The notes under the pieces were generated by a model that saw nothing but the letters and a program-made list of their open reading frames with translations, was not told where the DNA came from and did no database searches. Shown here piece by piece: positions 1 through 7,627 of a DNA stretch of 17,288 nt. Location of the stretch: contig JAWXTX010000051.1 of the NCBI GenBank assembly GCA_044433165.1, forward strand, positions 1 to 17,288. The letters run 5' to 3'. The position numbers were made by a program, and so were the translations under genes. The stretch is from Ferrimonas sp044433165 (GTDB taxonomy: Bacteria > Pseudomonadota > Gammaproteobacteria > Enterobacterales > Shewanellaceae). The first letter of the stretch is position 1. Each line of letters starts with the position of its first letter.

Positions 1-1321
1 ATTAGTGACCTCTGCTGACCGTGAAGACGTGGTTGTATCAGTTTGTTTGGCCGCGATGAATGGCATGAAATTAGGCGCCTTGCTATTAACTGGCGGCTAT
101 GAATTGGACGAAGGCGTAGCGCGCTTATGTCAGCAAGCCTTTGATACAGGTTTACCAGTCATGGTTGCCGACACCAATACCTGGCAGACCGCATTAAACA
201 TTCAAAACTTCAACCATGAAGTACCACTGGATGACATGGAGCGCATCGAAGAGGTACAAAACTACGTTGCTTCGCACATCGATCGCAAGTTCATCGAAAG
301 TTTGAGTGATAACTCCAAGCGTGAAAATCGCCTATCACCACCGGCTTTCCGCTATCAGCTAACCGAACTCGCACGCCAAGCGAAAAAACGCGTTGTGTTA
401 CCAGAAGGTGATGAGCCGCGCACCATTCAGGCTGCTGCAATCTGTGCTGAACGCGGTATTGCTGAGTGTGTTCTGTTAGGTAACCCCGCTAACATTCGTC
501 GTGTTGCTGAGCAACAAGGCGTTGTTTTGGGTGAAGGCGTTACCATTGTTGACCCAACGGAAGTACTGGAAAACTACGTAGCGCCAATGTGCGAACTGCG
601 TCGTGGTAAAGGCTTAACTGAAGTGGTTGCTCGTGAGCAGCTCGAAGACGCCGTCGTATTGGGTACCATGATGTTGGCTCAAGATGAGGTTGATGGCTTG
701 GTTTCTGGTGCGGTAAACACCACCGCAAACACCATTCGCCCACCGCTGCAATTAATTAAAACCGCACCGGGCTCTTCATTAGTATCGTCTATCTTCTTTA
801 TGCTACTGCCTGATCAGGTACTGGTGTATGGGGACTGTGCCATCAACCCAGATCCAAATGCAGAGCAACTGGCTGAAATCGCGATTCAATCTGCGGATTC
901 TGCCAAAGCCTTTGGCATTGATCCAAAAGTGGCGATGATCTCTTACTCCACCGGTTCATCTGGTGCGGGTGCCGACGTAGAAAAAGTGCGTGAAGCCACC
1001 CGTATTGCTAAAGAAAAACGCCCAGATCTCGTGATCGATGGCCCATTACAATACGATGCGGCAGTAATGCCAAACGTCGCGGCATCCAAAGCGCCTGGCA
1101 GCCCAGTTGCAGGCCAAGCGACTGTATTTGTGTTCCCAGATCTCAACACCGGTAACACCACTTACAAAGCCGTACAACGCTCAGCGGATCTGATCTCCAT
1201 CGGGCCAATGCTGCAAGGCATGCGTAAGCCTGTGAACGATCTGTCCCGTGGTGCACTGGTTGAAGACATTGTTTACACCATCGCGTTAACCGCAATTCAA
1301 GCCGGTTCAGAAAACGCATAA
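1..1321 (+). CDS. pta: Phosphate acetyltransferase, C-terminal part (cut by window start)
   Basis: Pta interconverts acetyl-CoA plus phosphate and acetyl-phosphate plus CoA, the first step of the cytosolic acetate overflow pathway (AckA does the second). The frame is open from the window edge, so the GTG at position 5 is an internal codon. About 440 residues are visible, against roughly 710 in the long enterobacterial-type enzyme. They comprise the end of the middle DRTGG-like region (ALLLTGGYELDEG, about residues 28-40), a linker, and the complete PTA_PTB catalytic domain from about residue 110 (KKRVVLPEGDEPRT). Conserved blocks such as SYSTGSSGAGADVEKV, DGPLQYDAA and FVFPDLNTGNTTYK fit the family closely. 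The frame ends at TAA 1319-1321 and is followed by a strong terminator, so pta is the last gene of its transcript, presumably ackA-pta with ackA outside the window. Identification is firm; only the 5' end is missing. Confidence 0.97.
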   Translation, partial: LVTSADREDVVVSVCLAAMNGMKLGALLLTGGYELDEGVARLCQQAFDTGLPVMVADTNTWQTALNIQNFNHEVPLDDMERIEEVQNYVASHIDRKFIESLSDNSKRENRLSPPAFRYQLTELARQAKKRVVLPEGDEPRTIQAAAICAERGIAECVLLGNPANIRRVAEQQGVVLGEGVTIVDPTEVLENYVAPMCELRRGKGLTEVVAREQLEDAVVLGTMMLAQDEVDGLVSGAVNTTANTIRPPLQLIKTAPGSSLVSSIFFMLLPDQVLVYGDCAINPDPNAEQLAEIAIQSADSAKAFGIDPKVAMISYSTGSSGAGADVEKVREATRIAKEKRPDLVIDGPLQYDAAVMPNVAASKAPGSPVAGQATVFVFPDLNTGNTTYKAVQRSADLISIGPMLQGMRKPVNDLSRGALVEDIVYTIALTAIQAGSENA

Positions 1322-1365
1322 TCGTGTGCACTTGCCGTAATATCCGGTAAGTAACGCGTGACAAT

Positions 1366-1406
1366 AAAACAGCGCCCGTTGGCTTAAACGAACGGGCGCT
1401 GTTTTT
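1366..1406 (+). terminator. Intrinsic terminator of pta
   Basis: A perfect GC-rich stem, AACAGCGCCCGTT at 1368-1380 pairing with AACGGGCGCTGTT at 1391-1403, with a 10-nt loop and a T-run at 1402-1406. It lies 47 bp after the pta stop codon. The A-run before the stem (1366-1369) could let it work partly on the other strand. Confidence 0.93.
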
Positions 1407-1422
1407 ATTCGAAAAACCACAC

Positions 1423-1486
1423 TTTCTCCGCTTTTAATAAAAAGAGCTCCTTAAATAGGCCAATTCCGCCCTTATTAAAAGAGAAA
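1423..1486. repeat. Bulged inverted repeat (10-bp perfect core)
   Basis: CTTTTAATAA at 1431-1440 is the exact reverse complement of TTATTAAAAG at 1472-1481. The arms can extend through TTTCTC (1423-1428) against GAGAAA (1481-1486) if a 3-nt bulge on the left arm is allowed. The spacer is 31 nt. No T-run follows directly, so it is not a normal terminator. Confidence 0.6.
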
Positions 1487-1558
1487 AGAAATAACCTGTG
1501 CTTACAGCAATAGTGTGAGCAATAGCAACAATGACGCTGAAACCACCAAGGTTTCAAC

Positions 1559-1595
1559 AGGCTTGTCCACAGAATCTGTGGATAACCTCAAGCCT
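1559..1595. repeat. 14-bp stem with 6-nt bulge, containing two DnaA-box-like 9-mers
   Basis: AGGCTTG (1559-1565) and TCCACAG (1566-1572) pair with CTGTGGA (1576-1582) and CAAGCCT (1589-1595). The loop is AAT, and TAACCT (1583-1588) forms a bulge on the 3' side. Inside it, TTGTCCACA (1563-1571) and TGTGGATAA (1577-1585) face each other. The second is the exact complement of the consensus DnaA box TTATCCACA; the first differs at one base. Function is unknown. Confidence 0.6.
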
Positions 1596-1899
1596 TCCCC
1601 TGATTGCGATGCATTCAAACTCGACGAACACCATTCGCCCCTGCATAAGCAATAAAACACCTACTGCTCCGTTAGCTCGTACCTTAATCATTCAAATCCG
1701 CTATTAATAACGCAAGCCTCCCATAGACCAGTTCACAGGATTAAACAGAAAAAATAAACAAGATCACATTTAAGGTGTGGATGAGAGGTTAGCACGGCGT
1801 TTGTAAGGCTTGATGATTTGTGCAATATGACAAAAACCAAAAATCAGAGTTACCATCGATTTTAAGTAAAATGCCGAAAAAGTGCAGATGTATTGGTTT

Positions 1900-1912
1900 A
1901 ATCAATTGATTA
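1900..1912 (+). promoter_or_regulatory. Possible IHF-binding site
   Basis: AATCAATTGATTA matches the IHF consensus WATCAANNNNTTR at every fixed position and sits in an AT-rich stretch about 290 bp upstream of pykA. Such matches also occur by chance in AT-rich DNA. Confidence 0.35.
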
Positions 1913-2093
1913 TTAATGATTTATTTTAAATCACAGTGCATCGAACACTCTGATTCATCCCCTTTCAACAACCCTAACTTTTACAAAATGCCAAAATATC
2001 ACTCAATTTCACAGGACAACAATGACAAAAGAGTGACGAGGATCACCATCAAAAGCAACAGGCGGGGAAATGAGACGCAAACGGGATTATATT

Positions 2094-2109
2094 TGTGATG
2101 CGCATCACG
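2094..2109. promoter_or_regulatory. CRP-like operator upstream of pykA
   Basis: TGTGATGCGCATCACG fits the CRP consensus TGTGA-N6-TCACA with one mismatch, in the last base. GTGATGCGCATCAC (2095-2108) is a perfect 14-bp palindrome. The centre is about 96 bp before the pykA start codon. Without a mapped transcription start I cannot say whether it would activate or repress. Confidence 0.55.
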
Positions 2110-2197
2110 CAAAGAAGATAAAGCATTCTCTTTTTGCATTTATCGAGCATTAAACTCCGGTTGTGATTTTAACAGGTTAGCACACTGGAGTAGCTCA

Positions 2198-3637
2198 ATG
2201 GTCCGTAGAACTAAAATTGTCACCACCTTAGGCCCTGCCACCGATAAGGCCGATACCTTACGTCGCATTATTGCGGCCGGCGCTAATGTGGTACGCATGA
2301 ACTTTTCCCATGGCTCCGCTGAAGACCATCAATTACGCGCTACTCAAGTGCGTCAAATTGCTCAAGAACTGAATGTTCATGTCGCTATTCTCGGTGATCT
2401 GCAAGGGCCAAAAATTCGCATATCCACCTTTAAAGATGACCAAAAAATTACCTTAGCCGTAGGCGATGCGTTCGCACTGGATGCGCAAATGGCCAAAGGC
2501 GAAGGCAATCAACAAGCGGTAGGCATCGATTACAAAAATCTGCCTAATGATGTAACCATAGGCGACATCCTGATGCTGGATGATGGCCGTGTGCAATTGC
2601 AAGTCACTTCGGTTGATGGCGACGTGGTACACACGAAAACAACCGTTGGTGGTGTGTTATCCAATAACAAAGGCATCAACAAGCAAGGCGGCGGCTTGTC
2701 TGCCGAGGCTCTAACCGATAAGGACAAAGCAGATATCATCACCGCTGCTGCCATCGGTGTGGATTACTTGGCCGTTTCGTTCCCACGCTCTGGTGCCGAT
2801 CTGGATTACGCTCGTTCATTAGCGCAAGCGGCGGGTAGCCACGCATTAATCGTTGCCAAAGTTGAGCGTGCTGAAACCGTTGAAGACGATGCGGCCATGG
2901 ATGACATTATCCTTGCCAGCGATGCGGTTATGGTTGCCCGTGGCGATCTAGGCGTTGAAATTGGCGATGCGGCTTTGGCTGGCGTACAAAAACGCTTAAT
3001 CAGCCGTTCACGTCAACTGAACAAAATGGTCATTACTGCCACTCAAATGATGGAGTCAATGATCACTAGCCCAATGCCAACTCGTGCTGAAGTAATGGAC
3101 GTGGCAAACGCCGTGTTAGATGGCAGTGATGCGGTTATGTTGTCGGCTGAAACCGCAGCGGGTCAATACCCGGAAGAGACCGTAAAAGCGATGGCAAGCG
3201 TCTGTTTAGGTGCTGAAAAACACCCAAGCATGGCCGTTTCAAGCCACCGTTTGAACCGTCCTTTCCATTCGATTGATGAAGCCATTGCCTTATCAACCAT
3301 GTATGCAGCAAACCACCTGCAAGGGATCAAAGCCATCATCTCTTTAACTGAGTCTGGCGCAACCCCGTTGTTGATGTCGCGGATCCGCTCTACTTTGCCT
3401 ATTTTAGCGCTGTCTCGTCATGAGAAAACGCTGAATACTTTGGCGTTATGCCGTGGCGTTATTCCAATGCATTTTGATAGCAGCATTCGCAGTGCAGAAA
3501 GCGTGGAAAACGATGCGTTAGCCATATTAAAAGAGCAAGGCTTAGTAGCCGTAGGCGACACCGTATTGATGACCAAAGGTGACAGTATGGAAACCATTGG
3601 TGCCACTAATACATTAAAGATCTTAACGGTTAATTAA
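2198..3637 (+). CDS. pykA: Pyruvate kinase II (PykA type)
   Basis: This cytosolic enzyme makes pyruvate and ATP from phosphoenolpyruvate and ADP, the last step of glycolysis. The 479-residue protein has the length and collinear sequence of the E. coli PykA type rather than PykF. Recognisable blocks are RRTKIVTTLGPATD (3-16), MNFSHGS (34-40), LGDLQGPKIR (65-74), the catalytic-lysine block VAKVERAE, the metal/substrate loop VMVARGDLGVEIGD, the signature VITATQMMESMITSPMPT and LSAETAAGQYP. The C-terminal regulatory domain is intact. The start is ATG 2198, preceded by CTGGAG (2185-2190) at suitable spacing. A hairpin with a weak U-tract lies after the stop, before the glycerate-utilisation genes, whose product 2-phosphoglycerate becomes the PykA substrate after enolase. 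A CRP-like palindrome lies upstream. Confidence 0.97.
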   Translation: MVRRTKIVTTLGPATDKADTLRRIIAAGANVVRMNFSHGSAEDHQLRATQVRQIAQELNVHVAILGDLQGPKIRISTFKDDQKITLAVGDAFALDAQMAKGEGNQQAVGIDYKNLPNDVTIGDILMLDDGRVQLQVTSVDGDVVHTKTTVGGVLSNNKGINKQGGGLSAEALTDKDKADIITAAAIGVDYLAVSFPRSGADLDYARSLAQAAGSHALIVAKVERAETVEDDAAMDDIILASDAVMVARGDLGVEIGDAALAGVQKRLISRSRQLNKMVITATQMMESMITSPMPTRAEVMDVANAVLDGSDAVMLSAETAAGQYPEETVKAMASVCLGAEKHPSMAVSSHRLNRPFHSIDEAIALSTMYAANHLQGIKAIISLTESGATPLLMSRIRSTLPILALSRHEKTLNTLALCRGVIPMHFDSSIRSAESVENDALAILKEQGLVAVGDTVLMTKGDSMETIGATNTLKILTVN

Positions 3638-3644
3638 TGAGTGT

Positions 3645-3671
3645 GTGGCCAAATCATATGGGTTTGGCCAC
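3645..3671 (+). terminator. Hairpin between pykA and cdaR, weak terminator or attenuator
   Basis: GTGGCCAAA (3645-3653) pairs perfectly with TTTGGCCAC (3663-3671) across a 9-nt loop, 8 bp after the pykA stop. The following bases (TTCATTAACCCC) make a poor U-tract, so termination may be incomplete and some pykA transcripts could continue into cdaR. Confidence 0.6.
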
Positions 3672-3698
3672 TTCATTAACCCCAAAAAGAAAATCACT

Positions 3699-4868
3699 AT
3701 GCAACTTACTGATTCTATCGCCCAGCAAATCGTTGACTGCGCCATGAATACGATCCCTTTTTCCATCAATATTATTGATGAGAAAGGTCGCATTATTGGC
3801 TCAGGCGATAAATCTAGGCTGCACCAAATTCACGGTGGGGCATTAATTGCGCTAAGTGATAATCGTACTGTTGAAATTAACCATCTGGATGCCATCAATA
3901 TTAAAGGTGTCAAGCCAGGAATAAATTTACCTATTTATTATCAAAATAAACCAATTGGTATTATTGGGATCTCAGGTCAACCTTGCGATGTTCGGCAACA
4001 TGCTGAATTAGCAAAAGTCATCGCTGAATTGGTGATCCAGCAAAGTGAAGTGATCGCTCAATACCAATGGCAACAACGCCATAAAGAAGCGCTATTACAG
4101 CAGTTACTGCACGAACCTCACTGCGATCAAGCCACGATTTTTAGCCAATTAGGGTTACCACCACAGCAACAGTATGTGGCGGCGATTATTAAGCTCAATG
4201 CGCAACAGCAGCAGCCTGTTACCTTAGAGCAGTTGCAGCACATCATGCAGCATATGACAGCACAACAGCTCACGGTTGCCATCCATTCTATGGTGGCGAG
4301 TGAACTGGTATTGCTGCACCCAATTCCGAGTGGTGAGCGCACACTACAGCGCCAAGCGCTCGCCCAAGAACTCCATGAAATAGTGAACTATTTCATGGAC
4401 GAACATAACAAAAACATCTGCATCGCCATTGGTCAGTACACATCAGAGCAACAGCCTAACCAATTGGTTCAGTCTTACCAAACGGCTCAAGCAACCATGA
4501 AGATCGCCATGCAGGTGGGGCGTCCGGCATCAAGCTCTAATGCCTTATGGTTTTACCACGAACATCTTTTACCGGTTATGGTGCAAGAGATGCTTGGCCA
4601 TTCCGTATATCAACCACAATTATTACAACCAATTAACGCATTGATTGAATATGACGGCCGCGGAATATTGCAACAAACCTTGATGACCTATTTTGAAAAT
4701 GAATCAGACATGTCGGCTACATGCAAGGCATTAGACATCCACAGAAATACTTTGCGATACCGATTAGAGAAAATTGAATCGATTACGGAGCTACAGCTAC
4801 AAAAAATTAACGATATGACTTGGCTTTATTTATCTACTCTCGCTTATCAAGCGCAAAAGAATAATTAA
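3699..4868 (+). CDS. cdaR: CdaR/SdaR-family sugar-diacid-type transcriptional regulator
   Basis: Members of this family activate genes for glucarate, galactarate or glycerate use; E. coli CdaR responds to these diacids or to glycerate. From ATG 3699 the protein is 389 residues, close to the 385 of E. coli CdaR. Residues 1-130 form the diacid-recognition domain (INIIDEKGRIIGSGDKSRL, then HGGALIAL and GINLPI). The C-terminus carries a PucR-type helix-turn-helix (DMSATCKALDIHRNTLRYRLEK). An upstream in-frame GTG at 3645 is rejected because it begins inside the pykA/cdaR hairpin and the extra residues are not family-like. The chosen ATG has only a purine-rich AAAAAGAAA stretch before it, so translation may be weak. 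The genes that follow encode a GntP permease and glycerate kinase; the same trio sits together in Haemophilus influenzae, which suggests D-glycerate as inducer. It has an unusually Gln-rich middle (about residues 120-200). Confidence 0.88.
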   Translation: MQLTDSIAQQIVDCAMNTIPFSINIIDEKGRIIGSGDKSRLHQIHGGALIALSDNRTVEINHLDAINIKGVKPGINLPIYYQNKPIGIIGISGQPCDVRQHAELAKVIAELVIQQSEVIAQYQWQQRHKEALLQQLLHEPHCDQATIFSQLGLPPQQQYVAAIIKLNAQQQQPVTLEQLQHIMQHMTAQQLTVAIHSMVASELVLLHPIPSGERTLQRQALAQELHEIVNYFMDEHNKNICIAIGQYTSEQQPNQLVQSYQTAQATMKIAMQVGRPASSSNALWFYHEHLLPVMVQEMLGHSVYQPQLLQPINALIEYDGRGILQQTLMTYFENESDMSATCKALDIHRNTLRYRLEKIESITELQLQKINDMTWLYLSTLAYQAQKNN

Positions 4869-4884
4869 TATCAAGTTAATTATT
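4860..4884. promoter_or_regulatory. AT-rich inverted repeat between cdaR and gntP, candidate operator
   Basis: AATAATTAA (4860-4868) and TTAATTATT (4876-4884) form perfect 9-bp arms around a 7-bp centre, overlapping the cdaR stop codon and lying 45-70 bp before the permease start. No GC stem or T-run follows, so it reads more like a protein-binding site than a terminator. AT-rich palindromes arise fairly easily by chance. Confidence 0.35.
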
Positions 4885-4929
4885 TAATGCACTTGTTTAG
4901 CTTTATATAAATGACAATGGATTAATCTT

Positions 4930-6195
4930 ATGGTTGAAGTTTCCACTTTGGGCGCATTGGCTGCTCTTGTTGTTGCAATATCACTTATTTTAAAAAAAGT
5001 ACCACCAACTTACGGCATGTTAATTGGTGCCTTGGTGGGCGGTTTAATTGGTGGCGTCTCTCTTTCTGAAACCGTCGCCTTAATGATTGGCGGTGCCCAA
5101 GGCATCGTTACCGCAGTAATGCGTATTTTGGCGGCTGGGGTACTGGCTGGGGTGCTGATTGAATCCGGTGCTGCCAGTGCTATCGCAGAAACCATCGTGA
5201 AAAAAGTGGGTGAGTCTCGCGCTTTGTTAGCCCTCGCAATGGCCACGATGATCCTCACTGCGGTTGGCGTTTTTGTGGACGTAGCTGTTATCACCGTAGC
5301 ACCCATTGCCTTGGCAATTGCACACCGTGCGGACATCTCCAAAATGGCCATCTTATTAGCCATGGTTGGCGGCGGTAAAGCCGGTAACATCATGTCGCCA
5401 AATCCAAACTCGATTGCGGCGGCGGATGCCTTTAACGTACCACTAACCTCGGTGATGGCCGCCGGTGTGATCCCAGGTTTATGTGGTTTAACCATTGCTT
5501 ACCTGATTGCCCAAAAACTGTCGAACAAAGGCAGTAAGGTTGAAGCCTCAGAGCTGGTGAGCATCGACAGCGACAAGTTGCCAAGCTTTGCCACCGCCAT
5601 CGTGGCGCCTTTGGTTGCCATTATGCTGCTGTCTTTACGTCCGTTAGCTGGCATCAATATTGATCCATTAATTGCCTTACCGTTAGGGGGATTATTAGGG
5701 GCAGTGGCCATGAATCGCTACCGTGAAGTCAACCACTTTGCGGTCTCAGGCTTAACTCGTATGGCGCCAGTTGCCATTATGTTGCTGGGTACTGGCGCGC
5801 TTGCTGGGATCATTGCCAACTCTGGTTTGCGCGACGGTCTGATTGCTTCTCTAAGCAGCTCTGGCCTGCCGTCTTACCTGTTAGCACCGATCTCTGGGGC
5901 ATTAATGTCCTTAGCAACGGCATCGACCACCGCTGGTGCTGCTGTAGCATCTAACGTCTTTAGTGCCACCATCATCGATCTAGGCGTACCCGCTTTAGCC
6001 GGCGCCGCCATGATCCACGCAGGCGCAACGGTGTTTGATCACATGCCGCACGGCAGCTTTTTCCATGCCACTGGTGGCTCCGTCAACATGGAGATCAAAG
6101 AGCGCTTATCGTTGATCCCATACGAAACGGCTGTGGGTTTAACCATTGCAATCGTCTCCACCTTAATTTACGGCGTTTTTGGCTGGTTTATTTAA
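4930..6195 (+). CDS. GntP-family permease, probable D-glycerate:H+ symporter
   Basis: An inner-membrane transporter of 421 residues made almost wholly of hydrophobic helices, in the gluconate:H+ symporter (GntP) family, whose members take up gluconate, related sugar acids or glycerate. Family marks include the glycine-rich VGGGKAGNIMSPNPN (about 146-160), the TASTTAGAAVASNV region (about 330-343) and the C-terminal HAGATVFDHMPHGSFFHATGG block (363-383). It lies 61 bp after cdaR and 12 bp before garK, and a CdaR-permease-glycerate kinase set makes D-glycerate the most likely substrate, but this is inferred from context. The ATG at 4930 has a modest TGGA 9 bp upstream. The 161-residue open frame on the opposite strand is a codon-composition shadow of this gene. 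Confidence 0.9.
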   Translation: MVEVSTLGALAALVVAISLILKKVPPTYGMLIGALVGGLIGGVSLSETVALMIGGAQGIVTAVMRILAAGVLAGVLIESGAASAIAETIVKKVGESRALLALAMATMILTAVGVFVDVAVITVAPIALAIAHRADISKMAILLAMVGGGKAGNIMSPNPNSIAAADAFNVPLTSVMAAGVIPGLCGLTIAYLIAQKLSNKGSKVEASELVSIDSDKLPSFATAIVAPLVAIMLLSLRPLAGINIDPLIALPLGGLLGAVAMNRYREVNHFAVSGLTRMAPVAIMLLGTGALAGIIANSGLRDGLIASLSSSGLPSYLLAPISGALMSLATASTTAGAAVASNVFSATIIDLGVPALAGAAMIHAGATVFDHMPHGSFFHATGGSVNMEIKERLSLIPYETAVGLTIAIVSTLIYGVFGWFI

Positions 6196-6207
6196 AGGAT
6201 TCTCATC

Positions 6208-7347
6208 ATGAAAATTGTTATTGCTCCTGACTCATACAAAGAAAGTTTAAGTGCAATGGACGTGGCAACTGCGATTGAGCAAGGTTTCCGTCATGTTTTA
6301 CCCGATGCCACTTACATTAAAGTACCAATGGCTGATGGTGGCGAAGGCACCGTTCAATCCTTAATTGATGCCTCCAATGGCCAATTGATGACATGCACCG
6401 TTACCGATCCACTAGGGCGTCCAGTAGAGGCATTTTGGGGATTGATGGGCGATGGTAAAACCGCTGTTATTGAAATGGCAGCGGCCTCTGGCATCCATCT
6501 GGTGGCACCAGAGCTACGCAACCCACTACTGACAACCACTTTTGGTACTGGTGAGCTGATTTTAGCTGCAGCAGCCCATGGGGTGAATAAAATCATTATT
6601 GGGATTGGCGGCAGTGCCACCAATGATGGCGGCATCGGCATGGCTCAAGCACTCGGCATCCAATTGCTCAACGCCCAAGGGCAAGCGCTTGGCTTTGGTG
6701 GCGGCGCCCTAAGTGAATTGGCCACCATCGACACCAGCGGCTTACATGCTTCTTTGCAAGGCATTGAACTCGAAGTGGCGTGTGATGTAACCAACCCGCT
6801 GTGTGGCCCAACTGGTGCATCGGCCATTTTTGGCCCGCAAAAAGGCGCGACCGCTGAAATGGTTGCTCAGCTTGACAGCAATCTAAGCCATTACGCCGAC
6901 ATCATTGAGCAACAATTAGGTGTATCGGTAAAAGAAAGCGCAGGCGCAGGTGCTGCTGGTGGTATGGGCGCGGCACTAATGGGGTTATTAAACGCCCAAC
7001 TTCGTCCAGGCGTAGACATTGTTATTGATGCCGTTAAGCTGACGCAAATCGTGCAAGATGCCGATTTAGTGATCACCGGCGAAGGCCGCATCGACAGTCA
7101 AACCATCCACGGTAAAACGCCTATTGGTGTGGCTCGTACCGCGAAGCGCTTCAATAAGCCAGTTATCGGCATTGCTGGCTGTTTATCGCATGATTGCCAC
7201 GTAGTCTATGACCATGGCATCGATGCCGTATTCAGTGTTGTTTCACGCTCAGTTTCATTAGCCGAAGCCTTGGCTGAAGCGGCCATCAATGTGGAGTTAA
7301 TGGCGCGTAACGTAGCAGCGCTATACGCGATGCCATCGAAGAAATAA
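6208..7347 (+). CDS. garK: Glycerate 2-kinase
   Basis: This cytosolic kinase phosphorylates D-glycerate with ATP to 2-phosphoglycerate, which enters glycolysis just above enolase. The 379-residue protein aligns along its whole length with E. coli GarK/GlxK (family PF02595). Motifs are MKIVIAPDSYKESLSA at the N-terminus, ADGGEGTV (42-49), the GIGGSATNDGG glycine loop (132-142), ACDVTNPLCGPTGAS, AGAAGGMGAALMG and VITGEGRIDSQTIHGK. The start ATG 6208 has AAGGA (6195-6199) 8 bp upstream, overlapping the permease stop codon, so the two are clearly co-transcribed. A strong terminator follows 30 bp after the stop. E. coli has two paralogous kinases, GarK and GlxK; the sequence resembles GarK, but the symbol is assigned by similarity only. 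Confidence 0.95.
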   Translation: MKIVIAPDSYKESLSAMDVATAIEQGFRHVLPDATYIKVPMADGGEGTVQSLIDASNGQLMTCTVTDPLGRPVEAFWGLMGDGKTAVIEMAAASGIHLVAPELRNPLLTTTFGTGELILAAAAHGVNKIIIGIGGSATNDGGIGMAQALGIQLLNAQGQALGFGGGALSELATIDTSGLHASLQGIELEVACDVTNPLCGPTGASAIFGPQKGATAEMVAQLDSNLSHYADIIEQQLGVSVKESAGAGAAGGMGAALMGLLNAQLRPGVDIVIDAVKLTQIVQDADLVITGEGRIDSQTIHGKTPIGVARTAKRFNKPVIGIAGCLSHDCHVVYDHGIDAVFSVVSRSVSLAEALAEAAINVELMARNVAALYAMPSKK

Positions 7348-7376
7348 GCACGTCGTTTAACCCCGTTATCCCATTC

Positions 7377-7407
7377 AGAGGGCTAGCATGAGCTAGCCCT
7401 CTTTTTT
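7377..7407 (+). terminator. Intrinsic terminator of the cdaR-gntP-garK operon
   Basis: AGAGGGCTAGC (7377-7387) pairs perfectly with GCTAGCCCTCT (7392-7402) across an ATGA loop, followed by a T-run to 7407. This is a textbook terminator 30 bp after garK. Confidence 0.95.
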
Positions 7408-7509
7408 GTTTTGCGGTTCCGTTAAGAAACTCAGAGCGCAACACTGTGGCGACAAAGGTTACTTGTATTTTAAATAGTTAGTCGCTGCCTTTAGCATTAA
7501 TGTCCAGAT

Positions 7510-7525
7510 GGTGACTTAGGTCACC
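7510..7525. promoter_or_regulatory. Dyad GGTGAC-N4-GTCACC upstream of the lipoprotein gene
   Basis: Perfect 6-bp arms around TTAG. The core reads GTGA-N6-TCAC, as in CRP sites, but the outer T and A of the CRP consensus are G and C here. It is centred about 110 bp before the start codon at 7628. A possible -10, TATGAT, is at 7554-7559 with no good -35. Confidence 0.35.
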
Positions 7526-7627
7526 CTTGCTCATTCCAGTTCTACTTAAAAGTTATGATAAATTGTAAAAACTTAATGACTGCGCGTCGTTAGGTTGTAT
7601 CGTAAATAGAATTTCAAGTGAGCGATT

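Larger units (their letters stand above)
1407..2197. other. Long non-coding, structure-rich pta-pykA intergenic region
   Basis: About 790 bp without a credible gene; no ORF here has a good ribosome site or recognisable protein. It holds a bulged inverted repeat at 1423-1486, a second bulged hairpin with DnaA-box-like 9-mers at 1559-1595, an exact match to the IHF consensus at 1900-1912 and a CRP-like palindrome at 2094-2109. Copies of AGGCTTG or CAAGCCT recur at 1559, 1589, 1713 and about 1806. The last 300 bp are AT-rich, as expected for a regulatory region, but I cannot place a confident -35/-10 pair for pykA. Confidence 0.6.

Noticed and set aside
1559..1595. Integron attC site or replication origin
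   Set aside because: The RYYYAAC/GTTRRRY core sites of attC are absent, and one pair of DnaA-box-like 9-mers without an AT-rich unwinding element or neighbouring origin genes does not make an origin.
1916..2098. 60-residue + strand open frame upstream of pykA
   Set aside because: No ribosome site, low-complexity composition, and it runs through the regulatory region into the CRP-like palindrome.
3645..3698. GTG start at 3645 for cdaR
   Set aside because: The GTG is the first base triplet of a 9-bp hairpin stem and the added residues are not family-like; ATG 3699 gives the usual length.
5010..5495. 161-residue open frame opposite the GntP permease gene
   Set aside because: Ala/Thr/Pro-rich shadow caused by codon bias of the permease gene; no recognisable domain.
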